Shown: piece after piece, positions 5,986 through 13,973 of the stretch
Numbering within the stretch: position 1 is the first letter of the stretch
Layout of the letters: the number at the start of each line of letters is the position of its first letter
NCBI GenBank assembly: GCA_050693155.1
Contig: JBOGWA010000153.1
Span: 1 to 16,825, forward strand
Direction of reading: 5' to 3'
From: JBOGWA01 sp050693155
GTDB lineage: Bacteria; Actinomycetota; UBA4738; CALAEC01
DNA length: 16,825 bases
Notes under the pieces: generated by a model
Seen by the model: the letters and a program-made list of their open reading frames with translations, nothing else
What the model was told of the DNA's origin: nothing
Databases searched by the model: none
Program-made: the position numbers and the translations under genes

Positions 5986-6876
5986 CTACGTGCGGTCCGA
6001 GACGGGCTCGCGACCGGGGGTCGGCGCCTCGCGGCCCAGCCAGCGCTCGCAGAGCTCGCGATTCCGAACGAGGACCTCCCTCACGGCCGCATCGTCGTCG
6101 AGGAAGCTCCGCAGGTCGAGCTCCAACGAAAGCGTTCCGGCGAATCCATCTCGACCCACCGCCTCGAGCAGTCGGTCGATGGCGAGCACCCCTTCGTCCA
6201 CAGGGAGGTGCGAGTCCCATCCCTTCCCGGCGTTGTTCGAAATATGGAAATGCACGACCTTCGTCCGGTACCGCCGGTAGGCCTGGACGAGGTCGATCTT
6301 TGACACGGCGAGGTGGCTCGTGTCGAGGACGAGGTACGTGAAACGGTCCAGGTCCTCGAAGTCCTGGCTCGCGTGAAACGTCAGGCCGCGGTCACCGCGG
6401 ATCTTCACGGGAAACATGTTCTCAACCGCGATCGTGACGCCGGTTCTCGCCGAGTGCTCGGCGAGGTTTCTGGCGACCCACCGCCGATACCTCACCTGCC
6501 AGTGATAGGGAGGGTGGGCCACCACGAGGGGGATCCCGGCCTCCTCCGCTACCTGGGTGGCGCGCTGAAGTTTCTCCACCGGTTCCGTCCCCCACACTCG
6601 TCGAGTCACGAGCAGCATCGGGGCATGAAGGGCCGCGACCGAGAGGTCAAACTCCGCCGCGAGCTCCCGGATCCGCCGCGCATCCTGGGTTGCCGGGTCG
6701 CGAGTCACCATGACCTCGATGGCTTCGTATCCCGCCTCCTTCGCGTGACGGAACGCGTCCTTCAACGTCGCTCGAAAGAACGGCGCGGTGGAGAGCAGGA
6801 GCTTTGGGGTCGTCTGCATCATCTGGAGGCTATCGAGAAGGCGCGCCATTGTACGGATGCCCATTGGGCCGGTCAA
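5986..6876 (-). CDS. Sugar phosphate isomerase/epimerase family protein (AP-endonuclease-2-like TIM barrel)
   Basis: A TIM-barrel protein of the xylose-isomerase-like superfamily. The core begins PKLLLSTAPF, then EAGYEAIEVMVTRDP, LSVAALHAPMLL, LVVAHPPYHWQ, TIAVENMFP (metal Glu), YLVLDTSHLA (metal Asp/His), KVVHFHISNN (metal His) and TLSLELDL (metal Glu). These are the usual positions for a divalent metal site. The protein resembles, from memory, mycobacterial Rv0498. The substrate is unknown. Start choice: TTG at 6876 overlaps the EamA stop (TTGA) and has GGAGG 4 nt upstream, the same arrangement as the acyl-CoA synthetase start. ATG at 6864, 6849 or 6822 are shorter alternatives, and 6822 (MMQTTPKLLLS) best matches the family N terminus. 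The frame is open further upstream to 7905 across EamA, but that is shadow. Confidence 0.87.
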   Translation of the reverse strand: MTGPMGIRTMARLLDSLQMMQTTPKLLLSTAPFFRATLKDAFRHAKEAGYEAIEVMVTRDPATQDARRIRELAAEFDLSVAALHAPMLLVTRRVWGTEPVEKLQRATQVAEEAGIPLVVAHPPYHWQVRYRRWVARNLAEHSARTGVTIAVENMFPVKIRGDRGLTFHASQDFEDLDRFTYLVLDTSHLAVSKIDLVQAYRRYRTKVVHFHISNNAGKGWDSHLPVDEGVLAIDRLLEAVGRDGFAGTLSLELDLRSFLDDDAAVREVLVRNRELCERWLGREAPTPGREPVSDRT

Positions 6877-7769
6877 CGAACCTCCAACGTGGTTGAGGCC
6901 ACGCGATTGCGGGCGAGAACGACGATGGCGGCCACGAGGATCGCCGCGCCGGTCGCGCCGAGCAGCCCGAGGCGCTCGTCGAAGAGGGTGAGGCCGAGGA
7001 TCGATGCCGTGAGCGGTTCCAGCAGAGTCACGATGCTCGCGACCGTCGCCCCGGTGGTTCGGAGCCCGGTATTGAACAGGATGTATCCCAGCGCAGAGGG
7101 AACGAGCCCCAGGTAGAGCAGCAGCGGCCACCCCTCCGAGAACGTCGCCCCGAGCTCGGCCTGGCCGGCAGGAGCGGGGGACAGGAGGATCGCGGCCACG
7201 ACGAACGTCATCGCCGCAAGCTGGAGTGGGTGGATCTTCTCCATCACGCGCTTTGCCACGACGGCGTACACGGCGTAGGAGAGCCCCGCACCGAGCGCCA
7301 GGAGCGAGCCGAGAAGGAACTCGCCTCCCGCCGCCTGAACGCCCCCCGGACCGAGCAGGAGCAGGCCGGTCCCCGCGATCCCCAGGCCGAGCGCGAGCAG
7401 CACCCGGGGGGTGAGGCGCTCCCCGAGGAAGATCACGGAGAGCACGGCAATCATGATGGGGGCCGAACAGATCGCGATCAGGGCGGTGAGGGCCACCCCG
7501 ACGCGGGTGACGGCGGAGAAATACCCGATCTGGAACCCCGCCATGCAGATCCCTGCGACGAGCGCCACGGGAGCGCAGAGCCGCCAGCGCGGCCACGGAC
7601 GGCCGAGCGATTGCGCAACCACGACCAAGACTGGAGCCGCGACCGCGACGCGCATGAACCCGACGAAGAGAGGACCGGCGGCCGCTTCCGCAGCCAGCGT
7701 CTTCATCGTTGCGCCGGTCGTTCCCCAGGAAACCGCGGCCAGGGCAATGAGAAGGAGGCCGGGGCTCAT
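6873..7769 (-). CDS. EamA/DMT-family membrane transporter
   Basis: A 298-residue protein with about ten hydrophobic segments in two homologous five-helix EamA repeats. The first starts LLLIALAAVSWGTTGATMK with the typical SWG(T) turn and ends FLGERLTPRVLLALGLGIAGTGLLLL. The second starts LLGSLLALGAGLSYAVYAVVAKR and ends LFDERLGLLGATGAAILVAAIVVL. This repeated E-R-L-x-x-x-x-x-G-A/G signature is diagnostic of drug/metabolite transporters, typically exporters of amino acids, nucleobases or similar metabolites; the substrate is not predictable. The gene is first of a minus-strand operon, and its last codons contain the ribosome binding site for the isomerase. ATG at 7769 is chosen because a TANNNT box lies 9 nt upstream. 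Confidence 0.92.
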   Translation of the reverse strand: MSPGLLLIALAAVSWGTTGATMKTLAAEAAAGPLFVGFMRVAVAAPVLVVVAQSLGRPWPRWRLCAPVALVAGICMAGFQIGYFSAVTRVGVALTALIAICSAPIMIAVLSVIFLGERLTPRVLLALGLGIAGTGLLLLGPGGVQAAGGEFLLGSLLALGAGLSYAVYAVVAKRVMEKIHPLQLAAMTFVVAAILLSPAPAGQAELGATFSEGWPLLLYLGLVPSALGYILFNTGLRTTGATVASIVTLLEPLTASILGLTLFDERLGLLGATGAAILVAAIVVLARNRVASTTLEVR

Positions 7770-7778
7770 TGGGAGCGG

Positions 7779-7784
7779 AGCCTA
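7779..7784 (-). promoter_or_regulatory. Putative -10 box (TAGGCT) for EamA operon
   Basis: On the minus strand TAGGCT (TANNNT) ends 9 nt before the ATG at 7769, and the intervening CCGCTCCCA is not a ribosome binding site. This fits a leaderless transcript for the EamA-isomerase-small membrane protein operon. Confidence 0.4.
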
Positions 7785-7855
7785 TCCGACCGGGGGTTAT
7801 CGCTGCGCTTGGGCCTGGAACCGCTTCTCGACATGTCTTGGCTCCGCTACTTGAG

Positions 7856-7866
7856 CCCCCGGACCC
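7856..7866 (-). repeat. GGGTCCGGGGG motif, copy c
   Basis: Written CCCCCGGACCC on the plus strand, in the 136-nt divergent spacer between EamA and the penicillin-binding protein. This spacer holds no gene. Besides this motif and putative -10 boxes near each end, nothing else was recognised in it. Confidence 0.45.
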
Positions 7867-7892
7867 CCACTCCGAACGTCGATGTGGTCTGC

Positions 7893-7898
7893 TACAAA
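7893..7898 (+). promoter_or_regulatory. Putative extended -10 (TGC-TACAAA) for the penicillin-binding protein
   Basis: TACAAA is preceded by TGC, an extended -10 pattern, and ends 7 nt before the GTG at 7906. The last position departs from TANNNT. The same bases include AAAGG, 5 nt from that GTG, which could instead act as a ribosome binding site. Either reading favours GTG 7906 over ATG 7882. Confidence 0.3.
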
Positions 7899-7905
7899 GG
7901 CCCAC

Positions 7906-10008
7906 GTGAGTGGCGTTCGTGGCTTCATTGACCGTGTCCGCGACGAGCGTCGGGTTCGTCGCGACGTCGAACGCTTCGATGATGAGAAGCGAACCCGATT
8001 ACGGGACACGTTTCTCCGAGGCGAGCGGGACCGCCGCCGGCGAGGCGCTCCCAAGCCGTCTCTCAAGGAGCGCGGGTGGAAATGGTGGTCGCCGCGCGTG
8101 GCGATCTCGCTCGTGTCGATCCTCGTGCTGTTCGCGGTTTACGTCCTGTACGGTCCGCTCCCTTCCGAGGTGCCGTCGCTTCAGACCGCATTCGTCTACG
8201 ACCGGAACGGCAGGCTCATTGCGGAGCTCAGGCCCGAGGAGAATCGCGTCGTCGTCCCCCTCGAAAGAATCCCCGACGATCTCCAGCGCGCGATCATCGC
8301 CGCGGAGGACCAGCGCTTCTACGAGCACTCGGGCGTCGACCTCGGGGCGATCCTTCGCGCCGCCTGGGCGAACGTCACCGGCGGGACGTTCCAGGGTGGT
8401 TCCACGATCACGCAGCAGCTGGTGAAGAACCTCTACGTCGGAGCCGAGCGAACGCTCTGGCGAAAGATCCGCGAAGCCATTCTGGCCGTGCGCTACGACC
8501 GCAAGTTCTCGAAGGGGGAGATCCTCGAGCGTTACCTGAACACGGTCTACCTCGGGCACGGCGCGTACGGAGTGGAGGCGGCCGCCCAGCTCTATTTCGG
8601 AAAGCACGCCGAGGAGCTCACGCTGGCCGAGTCCGCCCTGTTCGCCGGCATCGTGGCTGCGCCGGAGCGCTTCAGCCCGCGCAACCATCCGGTCGAGGCA
8701 GTCGCTAGACGTGATTGGGTCCTCAGTCGAATGGTCGACCTGGGATTCGTCGATGCGATCGAGGCCGATGCGGCGTCGCGAGCGCCGCTCGTCGTCCAGC
8801 CGACAGAGCCGTTGCGAACGCGAGCCGACTACTTCATCGACTATCTCCGGCGGAGCATCATCAGCGAGCACGGCGTCGATCAGTTCTACAGAGGTGGCCT
8901 TCGGATCGAATCGACCCTCGATCTCGACCTCCAGCACCACGCGGAGAAGGTCATCAAGAGCGTTCTCGACGAGCCGGGCGATCCGCAGGCGGCGCTCGTC
9001 GCGATCGATGTGAAGACCGGTGGCATCCTCGCGATGGTGGGCGGAAGGAACTTCCAGAAGTCACAGGTGAACCTGGCGACCGGGCAGGGAGGGTCGGGGC
9101 GACAGGCGGGGTCGGCCTTCAAGCCGTTCACGCTGGCTCGTGCGCTCATCGAAGACGTCAGTCCCTACGAGGTCTACTCGGCGCCGGGAGAGATCACTCT
9201 GCCCGGGGGCTGGAGCCCGAGTAACTACGGGGGGTCTTCCTACGGTTCCCTCACGCTTCGCTCGGCGACGATCTATTCCGTGAACACCGTCTACGCCCAA
9301 CTGGTGTTGGACGTCGGTCCGATGGACGTCGCAGAGCTGGCCCACCGGATGGGGATCGTGAGCGAGCTCGCGCCCGACGGCACGATCACGCTCGGTTCTT
9401 CCGACGTCACGCCGCTCGAGATGGCTGTTGCCTACTCGACGTTGGCCGCGAAGGGTGTCCGGCACGAGGGGACCGGGGTCGCCCGAATGCTCGACGGGAA
9501 GGCCGACGTCGTCGAGGAGATCGACCCCCTCGGGACGAGGGCGCTTTCCTCGGACGTGGCGCTGCAGGTCACCGATATCCTCGTCGACGCCGTCTCGTAC
9601 GGAACCGGGACCGCGGCGCGGCTTCCGGACGTTGAGGTCGCCGGGAAGACCGGAACAACGAACAACAACGCCGATGCCTGGTTTTGCGGGTACACGACGG
9701 AGGTCGCCACCTGCGTTTGGGTCGGGTACCCCCAAGGACAGATCCCCATGGACGACGTGCACGGGATCGCCGTCACCGGCGGCTCGTTCCCCGCGGAGAT
9801 CTGGCGCCTGTTCATGGCTGAGCTTCCGGTCCCGGAGGAGGGGTTCGAAGGTCCCGCGGCCAGTCCGGCGCCCACGATCTCGCCGAAGCCTTCCGAGCCC
9901 GAAGGTGGGCCGTCGCCGGCCCCGAGCCCGCCGCCCTCGCCAACGCCGACGCCGACCGGCGGCGGTGGGATCGTCCCAACGCTGATTCCCACCCCGCCAC
10001 CTGGCTAG
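7906..10008 (+). CDS. Class A penicillin-binding protein (bifunctional transglycosylase/transpeptidase)
   Basis: A 700-residue PBP1-type protein that polymerises and cross-links peptidoglycan outside the membrane. A charged cytoplasmic N terminus (~60 residues, very Arg-rich) precedes a single membrane span (VAISLVSILVLFAVYVLYG, ~64-82). The glycosyltransferase domain carries AAEDQRFYEHSGVD (catalytic E134), GGSTITQQLVKNLY and RKFSKGEILERYLN with YLGHGAYGVEAAAQLYFGK. The transpeptidase domain carries the SxxK motif GSAFKPF (S403, K406), SVN (458-460) and KTGTT (581-585), so all three active-site boxes are intact. The C-terminal ~70 residues form a Pro/Ser/Thr-rich tail (SPAPTISPKPSEPEG..., PPPSPTPTPT). 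No PASTA domain is visible. GTG at 7906 is preferred; ATG at 7882 would add eight residues. The downstream gene begins 12 nt after the stop. Confidence 0.95.
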   Translation: MSGVRGFIDRVRDERRVRRDVERFDDEKRTRLRDTFLRGERDRRRRGAPKPSLKERGWKWWSPRVAISLVSILVLFAVYVLYGPLPSEVPSLQTAFVYDRNGRLIAELRPEENRVVVPLERIPDDLQRAIIAAEDQRFYEHSGVDLGAILRAAWANVTGGTFQGGSTITQQLVKNLYVGAERTLWRKIREAILAVRYDRKFSKGEILERYLNTVYLGHGAYGVEAAAQLYFGKHAEELTLAESALFAGIVAAPERFSPRNHPVEAVARRDWVLSRMVDLGFVDAIEADAASRAPLVVQPTEPLRTRADYFIDYLRRSIISEHGVDQFYRGGLRIESTLDLDLQHHAEKVIKSVLDEPGDPQAALVAIDVKTGGILAMVGGRNFQKSQVNLATGQGGSGRQAGSAFKPFTLARALIEDVSPYEVYSAPGEITLPGGWSPSNYGGSSYGSLTLRSATIYSVNTVYAQLVLDVGPMDVAELAHRMGIVSELAPDGTITLGSSDVTPLEMAVAYSTLAAKGVRHEGTGVARMLDGKADVVEEIDPLGTRALSSDVALQVTDILVDAVSYGTGTAARLPDVEVAGKTGTTNNNADAWFCGYTTEVATCVWVGYPQGQIPMDDVHGIAVTGGSFPAEIWRLFMAELPVPEEGFEGPAASPAPTISPKPSEPEGGPSPAPSPPPSPTPTPTGGGGIVPTLIPTPPPG

Positions 10009-10011
10009 TAT
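10006..10011 (+). promoter_or_regulatory. Putative -10 box (TAGTAT) overlapping the PBP stop codon
   Basis: TAGTAT contains the PBP stop codon (TAG) and ends 9 nt before the GTG at 10021, which lacks a ribosome binding site. This predicts an internal leaderless promoter for the AttH-like/acyl-CoA synthetase/membrane protein segment. Confidence 0.4.
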
Positions 10012-10020
10012 CGTTCGCGC

Positions 10021-11031
10021 GTGAGCGAGCAGGACAACCTCCCGTTCTGGAGGGGAGAGCGGGGTCGCTACGAGGTCTGGTTCCTCACCATGTCGGCGCC
10101 CGACGGCCGCGCGGGCTACTGGATCAGGTACACGGTTCGCGCACCCGTCACGGGGCCACCAGAGTCGCGGGCGTGGTTCGCTCGCTTCGACCGTGACGAT
10201 CCAATCCGCACGTTCGGAGTGAATGCCCCGGCCGAGCTCGGCAGCCAGGGCCTCGCGATGAGCCATGATGGATTCCGGATCCGGTTGGGCGAATCCGCGC
10301 TCTCACCGGGCCGTGCGGTGGGCAGGATCGATGGCGGCGGTCACGAGGCATCGTGGGACCTCTCGTTTGAATCGGGTGATCCCACGTATCGTCTTTTGCC
10401 CCGGCCTTTCTATCGGGGGAGCCTCGCTCCCACGAAGCCGTACACGCCGAATCCGGATCTGCGGTTCCGGGGCGCCATCGAAACAGACGGTGAGACGGTC
10501 AAACTCGAAGGCGCCCCCGGCCAGCAGGGACATCTGTTCGGCAGCAGGCACGCCGAGCGGTGGGCCTGGGCCTTCTGCAACGCTTTCGAGCCCCGGGGGT
10601 CCGGGGGGGAAGCCGAAGTCTTCCAAGCGATCTCTGCCCAGGGGCGCAGAGGCCCGTTCCTCACACCCCTGCTGACGTTCGCGGGTCTTCGGATCGGTGG
10701 CGAATGGCTCCGTTTCCGGGGGACGGCCCGCCGGAATCCGTGGGACCTCGGGACCTGGCGCCTCGACCTCAGGGCACGCGGCTACCGACTGGAGGGAGTA
10801 GTCAGCGCGGAGCACCAGGAAATGGTCCGGGTCCGGTACCTGGATCCCGACGGCTCGGAACGCTGGTGCCACAACTCCGAGGTTGCCTCGAGCCGTCTTT
10901 CGCTTTCCACTCGAGGCGGGAGCGGTTGGCGCCCTGTTCGACAGCTCGTCTCCGACGGGACCACGCACGCGGAGTGGGCGGGCAGAACGCCCGCGACGCA
11001 GGTCGAGGCCCTGCACGTCGAGGTTCCGTGA
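10021..11031 (+). CDS. Tocopherol cyclase / AttH-like beta-barrel (lipocalin-fold) family protein
   Basis: A 336-residue soluble protein with no signal peptide. It is rich in predicted beta strands: FWRGERGRYEVWFLTMSAPD, GYWIRYTVRAP, AWFARFDRDD. The family-like signature is GHLFGSRHAERWAWAFCNAF (170-189; H171, H177, W181, W183), which resembles the centre of tocopherol cyclase, carotenoid 1,2-hydratase and AttH proteins, two lipocalin-like domains that bind a hydrophobic ligand. Enzymatic activity cannot be concluded. The gene overlaps an acyl-CoA synthetase gene by 4 nt (GTGA), so it probably acts on a lipid or isoprenoid substrate in the same route (inference). The GTG start at 10021 has a -10-like TAGTAT upstream. 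Copy d of the GGGTCCGGGGG motif lies inside the coding sequence (10597-10607) and adds a Gly-rich PRGSGGE loop. Confidence 0.68.
   Translation: MSEQDNLPFWRGERGRYEVWFLTMSAPDGRAGYWIRYTVRAPVTGPPESRAWFARFDRDDPIRTFGVNAPAELGSQGLAMSHDGFRIRLGESALSPGRAVGRIDGGGHEASWDLSFESGDPTYRLLPRPFYRGSLAPTKPYTPNPDLRFRGAIETDGETVKLEGAPGQQGHLFGSRHAERWAWAFCNAFEPRGSGGEAEVFQAISAQGRRGPFLTPLLTFAGLRIGGEWLRFRGTARRNPWDLGTWRLDLRARGYRLEGVVSAEHQEMVRVRYLDPDGSERWCHNSEVASSRLSLSTRGGSGWRPVRQLVSDGTTHAEWAGRTPATQVEALHVEVP
10597..10607 (+). repeat. GGGTCCGGGGG motif, copy d (inside coding sequence)
   Basis: The motif sits within a CCCC-GGGGGTCC-GGGGGGG block inside the AttH-like gene, encoding part of PRGSGGE right after the conserved HAERWAWAFCNAFE segment. 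The other three copies are intergenic, so this one may be an insertion tolerated in a loop. Confidence 0.4.
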
Positions 11032-12557
11032 CTTCGTCGCTCTCCGACCTCGTGCGTCGATCGGCGGAACGCCGGCCCGAGAAGACGGCCCTGATCTTCG
11101 GGGCCTCGAACCTCAGCTACGAGCTGGTCGAGGAGCGAGTCCGCCTCACCGCCGGAGTCCTGCACGACCTGGGCGTTCGAAAGGGAGACCGGGTCGCGCT
11201 TCTCGTGGGCAACGTGCCGGAGTTCGTCTACGCATTGCACGGAGCGCTTCGGATCGGCGCCGTCGCCTGCCCGCTCAACGTGATGCTTACCCCGGAAGAG
11301 GTGGGGTACATGCTGGCCGACGCTGAAGCGAAGGTGGTGGTCGTCGAGCCCCCCTTCGCACCGACCGTGCTGGCCGTCCGCGACCGGCTCGACTCCGTCG
11401 AGCAGATCCTCGTGACAGCGCGTCCGCCGATTCCGAGCGGAACGCTTTCTTGGGACGAGTTGATCGGCGACGCGAGCGATCCGCCCCAGGTCGAGGTGGG
11501 CGCCGACGATGTCGCGCTCATCACCTACACGGCGGGGACGAGCGCGAACCCGAAGGGCGCCGTTCTCACCCACGGCAACCTGCTTGCGAATCTCGCTCAG
11601 ATCTCGGCGGTTCCCGCTCTGATGGAAGCCGAGTCGGACATCGTCTTGCTCGCGCTGCCCCTGTTCCACATCTACGCTCTGAACGTGGTCCTGGGCGTCA
11701 CGTTTCGTGAGGCGGCCACGGCGGTGCTGGTCGAGCGCTTCGACCCGACGCGCACGCTCGAGCTCGTCGAAGAGCATCGGGTGTCGGTTCTGTTCGGAGC
11801 GCCGCCGATGTTCCAAGCGTGGCTCCAGACGGCCGGGGAGCGCGACGTGGACCTTTCCTCGGTCCGGCTCGCCGTCTCGGGGGCGGCCGCCCTTCCCGCC
11901 GCGGTGCTGCGGGCGTTTCGCGACCGCTTCGGGATTACGATTTGGGAAGGCTACGGCCTCACCGAGACGGCTCCCGCGGTCACGACGAACGCTCTCGGGC
12001 CCGAGGCGAAGGCCGACTCGATCGGGCTCGCGCTTCCGGGTGTGGACGTTCGGCTCGTGGACGAAGACGGTGAGGACGTCGAGGAGGGAGATCCGGGAGA
12101 GATCGTGCTCCGGGGCCCGAATGTCTTCGGCGGCTACTGGAACAAGCCCGAGTTGAACGACGCGGCGTTTCGCGACGGGTGGTTTCGGACCGGCGACGTC
12201 GCCTACCGGGACGAGGACGGGTACCTGTTCCTCGTCGACCGGAAGAAGGATCTCATTATCGTCTCCGGCTTCAACGTCTACCCGAAGGAGGTCGAGGAGG
12301 CGATCGCTTCTCATCCTGGGGTCGCCGAGTGCGCGGTGATTTCTGTTCCCGACGAGCGGACCGGCGAAGCGGTGAAGGCGCTGGTCGTCCCGACGCCCGG
12401 CGCCACGGGTGCGACGCCGACGCAGGAGGAGATTCTCGAGCACTGTCGGGGACTCCTTGCGCGCTTCAAGCTTCCGCGAGAGATCGACTTCGTCGAAGCC
12501 CTCCCGAAGCACGCGACCGGGAAGGTCGTCCGTCGCGCCCTCCGCGAGCTGGGATGA
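11028..12557 (+). CDS. Long-chain acyl-CoA synthetase / AMP-dependent ligase (ANL superfamily)
   Basis: A 509-residue adenylate-forming enzyme that activates a carboxylic (probably fatty) acid to acyl-AMP and then acyl-CoA. Motifs in order: P-loop YTAGTSANPKG (167-177), LPLFHIYALN, SGAAALP, GYGLTETAP (ATP/adenine binding), GPNVFGGYWNKPE, WFRTGDVAYRDEDGYLFLVD (ribose-binding Asp), RKKDLIIVSGFNVYPKEVE hinge, and PKHATGKVVRR with catalytic K499. Length and motif order match typical fatty-acyl-CoA ligases. The frame extends upstream to 10560 across the AttH-like gene; the correct start is GTG 11028, which overlaps that gene's stop (GTGA) and has GAGG 4 nt before it. Chain-length preference cannot be read. 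Confidence 0.93.
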   Translation: MTSSLSDLVRRSAERRPEKTALIFGASNLSYELVEERVRLTAGVLHDLGVRKGDRVALLVGNVPEFVYALHGALRIGAVACPLNVMLTPEEVGYMLADAEAKVVVVEPPFAPTVLAVRDRLDSVEQILVTARPPIPSGTLSWDELIGDASDPPQVEVGADDVALITYTAGTSANPKGAVLTHGNLLANLAQISAVPALMEAESDIVLLALPLFHIYALNVVLGVTFREAATAVLVERFDPTRTLELVEEHRVSVLFGAPPMFQAWLQTAGERDVDLSSVRLAVSGAAALPAAVLRAFRDRFGITIWEGYGLTETAPAVTTNALGPEAKADSIGLALPGVDVRLVDEDGEDVEEGDPGEIVLRGPNVFGGYWNKPELNDAAFRDGWFRTGDVAYRDEDGYLFLVDRKKDLIIVSGFNVYPKEVEEAIASHPGVAECAVISVPDERTGEAVKALVVPTPGATGATPTQEEILEHCRGLLARFKLPREIDFVEALPKHATGKVVRRALRELG

Positions 12558-12567
12558 CGCCGCGACC

Positions 12568-13251
12568 ATGATCGCGCTTCCCATTCTTTCGGCGGCCGTG
12601 TCCACCGTGTTCGGCGTCCACCTTCTCCTCCGGTTTCTTCGACGGGGAGCGGTGTTCGAAGGCGTTTGGGCGCTCGCGCTCCTGATGTATGCGGCGGCAT
12701 CCGCAGCCCTCGCGGCGGGCGTCGCGGGCGCCTGGGCGCCGGCGGAGTTTCGCATCTACTGGCTCTTCGGGGCGGTTCTGAACGTTCCGTACCTCGCGCA
12801 GGGCGAGATCTATCTCCTCGTGCGGAATCGCAAGGTCGCCCATGCGCTCATGGCCGTGGTGCTCCTCGGGACGATCTGGGCCACGGCGGAGATCCGCACG
12901 GCGCCGCTCAACGGAGGAGTGCTCGCGACCGAAGAGTTCTTCTCGGGCCGGAAGGTGCTCGGCGTAGAGAGCGCCGGAGTCTCCCTCGCTCGCCTCTACT
13001 CGCTCCCGGCCTACGGCGTCCTCGTCGCGGGCGTGCTCTGGTCGGCGTGGAAGATGCGCGGGCGACGCGAGTTAGCGAGCCGTTTCCGAGGGACCCTGCT
13101 CATCCTGCTCGGAGCGACGATCGTGGCGGTCGGCTCGGTCTTCGCCCGCAGCGGCAACTTCGCGGGGTTTTCCGGCACGCTGGCCGGAGGCGTGGCGGTC
13201 ATGTACGGCGGGTTCCTGACGGCAACCCGCCCGCCTCCGAACGGTCCCTAG
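12568..13251 (+). CDS. Seven-helix integral membrane protein of unknown function
   Basis: A 227-residue, strongly hydrophobic protein. Probable spans are at residues ~4-22 (LPILSAAVSTVFGVHLLL), ~34-57, ~65-82, ~91-108, ~142-165, ~178-195 and ~200-217, with short Arg-rich loops (RFLRRG, VRNRKV, WKMRGRR) that would be cytoplasmic. The fourth loop (RTAPLNGGVLATEEFFSGRK) is the only sizeable one. No catalytic motif is recognised, and I cannot assign a family. It begins 10 nt after the acyl-CoA synthetase stop and is therefore probably last in that operon. ATG at 12568 is chosen because upstream in-frame codons overlap the ligase. Its TAG shares CTAG (13248-13251) with the stop of the opposing anti-sigma gene. 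Confidence 0.75.
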   Translation: MIALPILSAAVSTVFGVHLLLRFLRRGAVFEGVWALALLMYAAASAALAAGVAGAWAPAEFRIYWLFGAVLNVPYLAQGEIYLLVRNRKVAHALMAVVLLGTIWATAEIRTAPLNGGVLATEEFFSGRKVLGVESAGVSLARLYSLPAYGVLVAGVLWSAWKMRGRRELASRFRGTLLILLGATIVAVGSVFARSGNFAGFSGTLAGGVAVMYGGFLTATRPPPNGP

Positions 13252-13973
13252 GGCGATTCCTCAGCCGCTGGCGAAGCAGGCGCCTTCTGGAGTACGGCGC
13301 TTACCAGGGGCGAAGCCGTTGGGTTTGGACTGCCTCCGCTCGGCTCGTCGGTCACCATGAGGAAGTCCCACCCCAGCGCGCCCGAGGGAACCTCCAACAC
13401 GCCCGTGCCATCTTCGAGCTCGAGAGTTCCGGGGCTCCAGGCCGTCCCGTTGTCGAACAGCCAAACTTGATAGACCCCTTCCGGGGTGGGCATTTGCGTT
13501 GCGATGAAATACATCGTCCCGTCGGTTCCGACGTAGATCATCGCAACTTGCTGTCGTGCAGCATGGATCATCGGGATGACGGACACCCCGGGTTCCCCCA
13601 ACGTGGAGATCGCTCGCAGGACCTGATCGCGACCGCCCTCGGCGTCTGAAAGGCGGCGAGCGAGAACCCCGGTCGAACCGGCGAGCCCGAAGATGAGCAC
13701 GGCCGCAGCGGCTCGCAACCATGCGGGACGGCGGGGCGGGAGGGCTCGACGTCGCCTGCGCAATGGGAGACGGCCGCGAGGGGACATCGCGGGCGCGAGC
13801 AGCGCGAGGTCACCGGCCACGATCTGGGACTCTTCAAACGCGCGCCGACACCGCTCGCACTCGGGAACGTGCTCTACGAGGGCGCGCTCCGCGAGGTCGA
13901 GATCCTCGGGGTCGAGCCCGCCGAGCGCGAAGCCTGCGAGCAGCTCCTCGACGCGATCGTGGTTCCACGTCAT
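13248..13973 (-). CDS. RskA-like zinc-motif transmembrane anti-sigma factor
   Basis: A 241-residue protein. The N-terminal cytoplasmic domain (~1-60) has the anti-sigma fold pattern LLAGFALGGLDPEDL and the ZAS motif H35-x3-C39-x2-C42 (EHVPECERC). An Arg-rich stretch precedes one membrane span (LRAAAAVLIFGLAGSTGVLA, 86-105). The extracytoplasmic part matches the RskA domain: QVAMIYVGTDGTMYF, GVYQVWLFDNG, and the closing GWDFLMVTDEPSGGSPNPT. It should hold the upstream-encoded sigma factor at the membrane until regulated proteolysis or a redox/zinc signal releases it (family knowledge). Start ATG overlaps the sigma stop (ATGA) with GGAG 8 nt upstream. An upstream in-frame extension to 14072 lies inside the sigma gene and is rejected. 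Confidence 0.92.
   Translation of the reverse strand: MTWNHDRVEELLAGFALGGLDPEDLDLAERALVEHVPECERCRRAFEESQIVAGDLALLAPAMSPRGRLPLRRRRRALPPRRPAWLRAAAAVLIFGLAGSTGVLARRLSDAEGGRDQVLRAISTLGEPGVSVIPMIHAARQQVAMIYVGTDGTMYFIATQMPTPEGVYQVWLFDNGTAWSPGTLELEDGTGVLEVPSGALGWDFLMVTDEPSGGSPNPTASPLVSAVLQKAPASPAAEESP

Noticed and set aside
5986..7905. 639-codon minus-strand frame as a single protein
   Set aside because: Only the last ~297 codons (isomerase) have family motifs; the upstream part is an out-of-frame reading of the EamA gene.
10782..12755. Long minus-strand open frame of 657 codons
   Set aside because: Antisense to the AttH-like and acyl-CoA synthetase genes, whose motifs are intact. The frame is low in hydrophobic order and rich in Arg/Asp/His, typical of a G+C-rich shadow frame.
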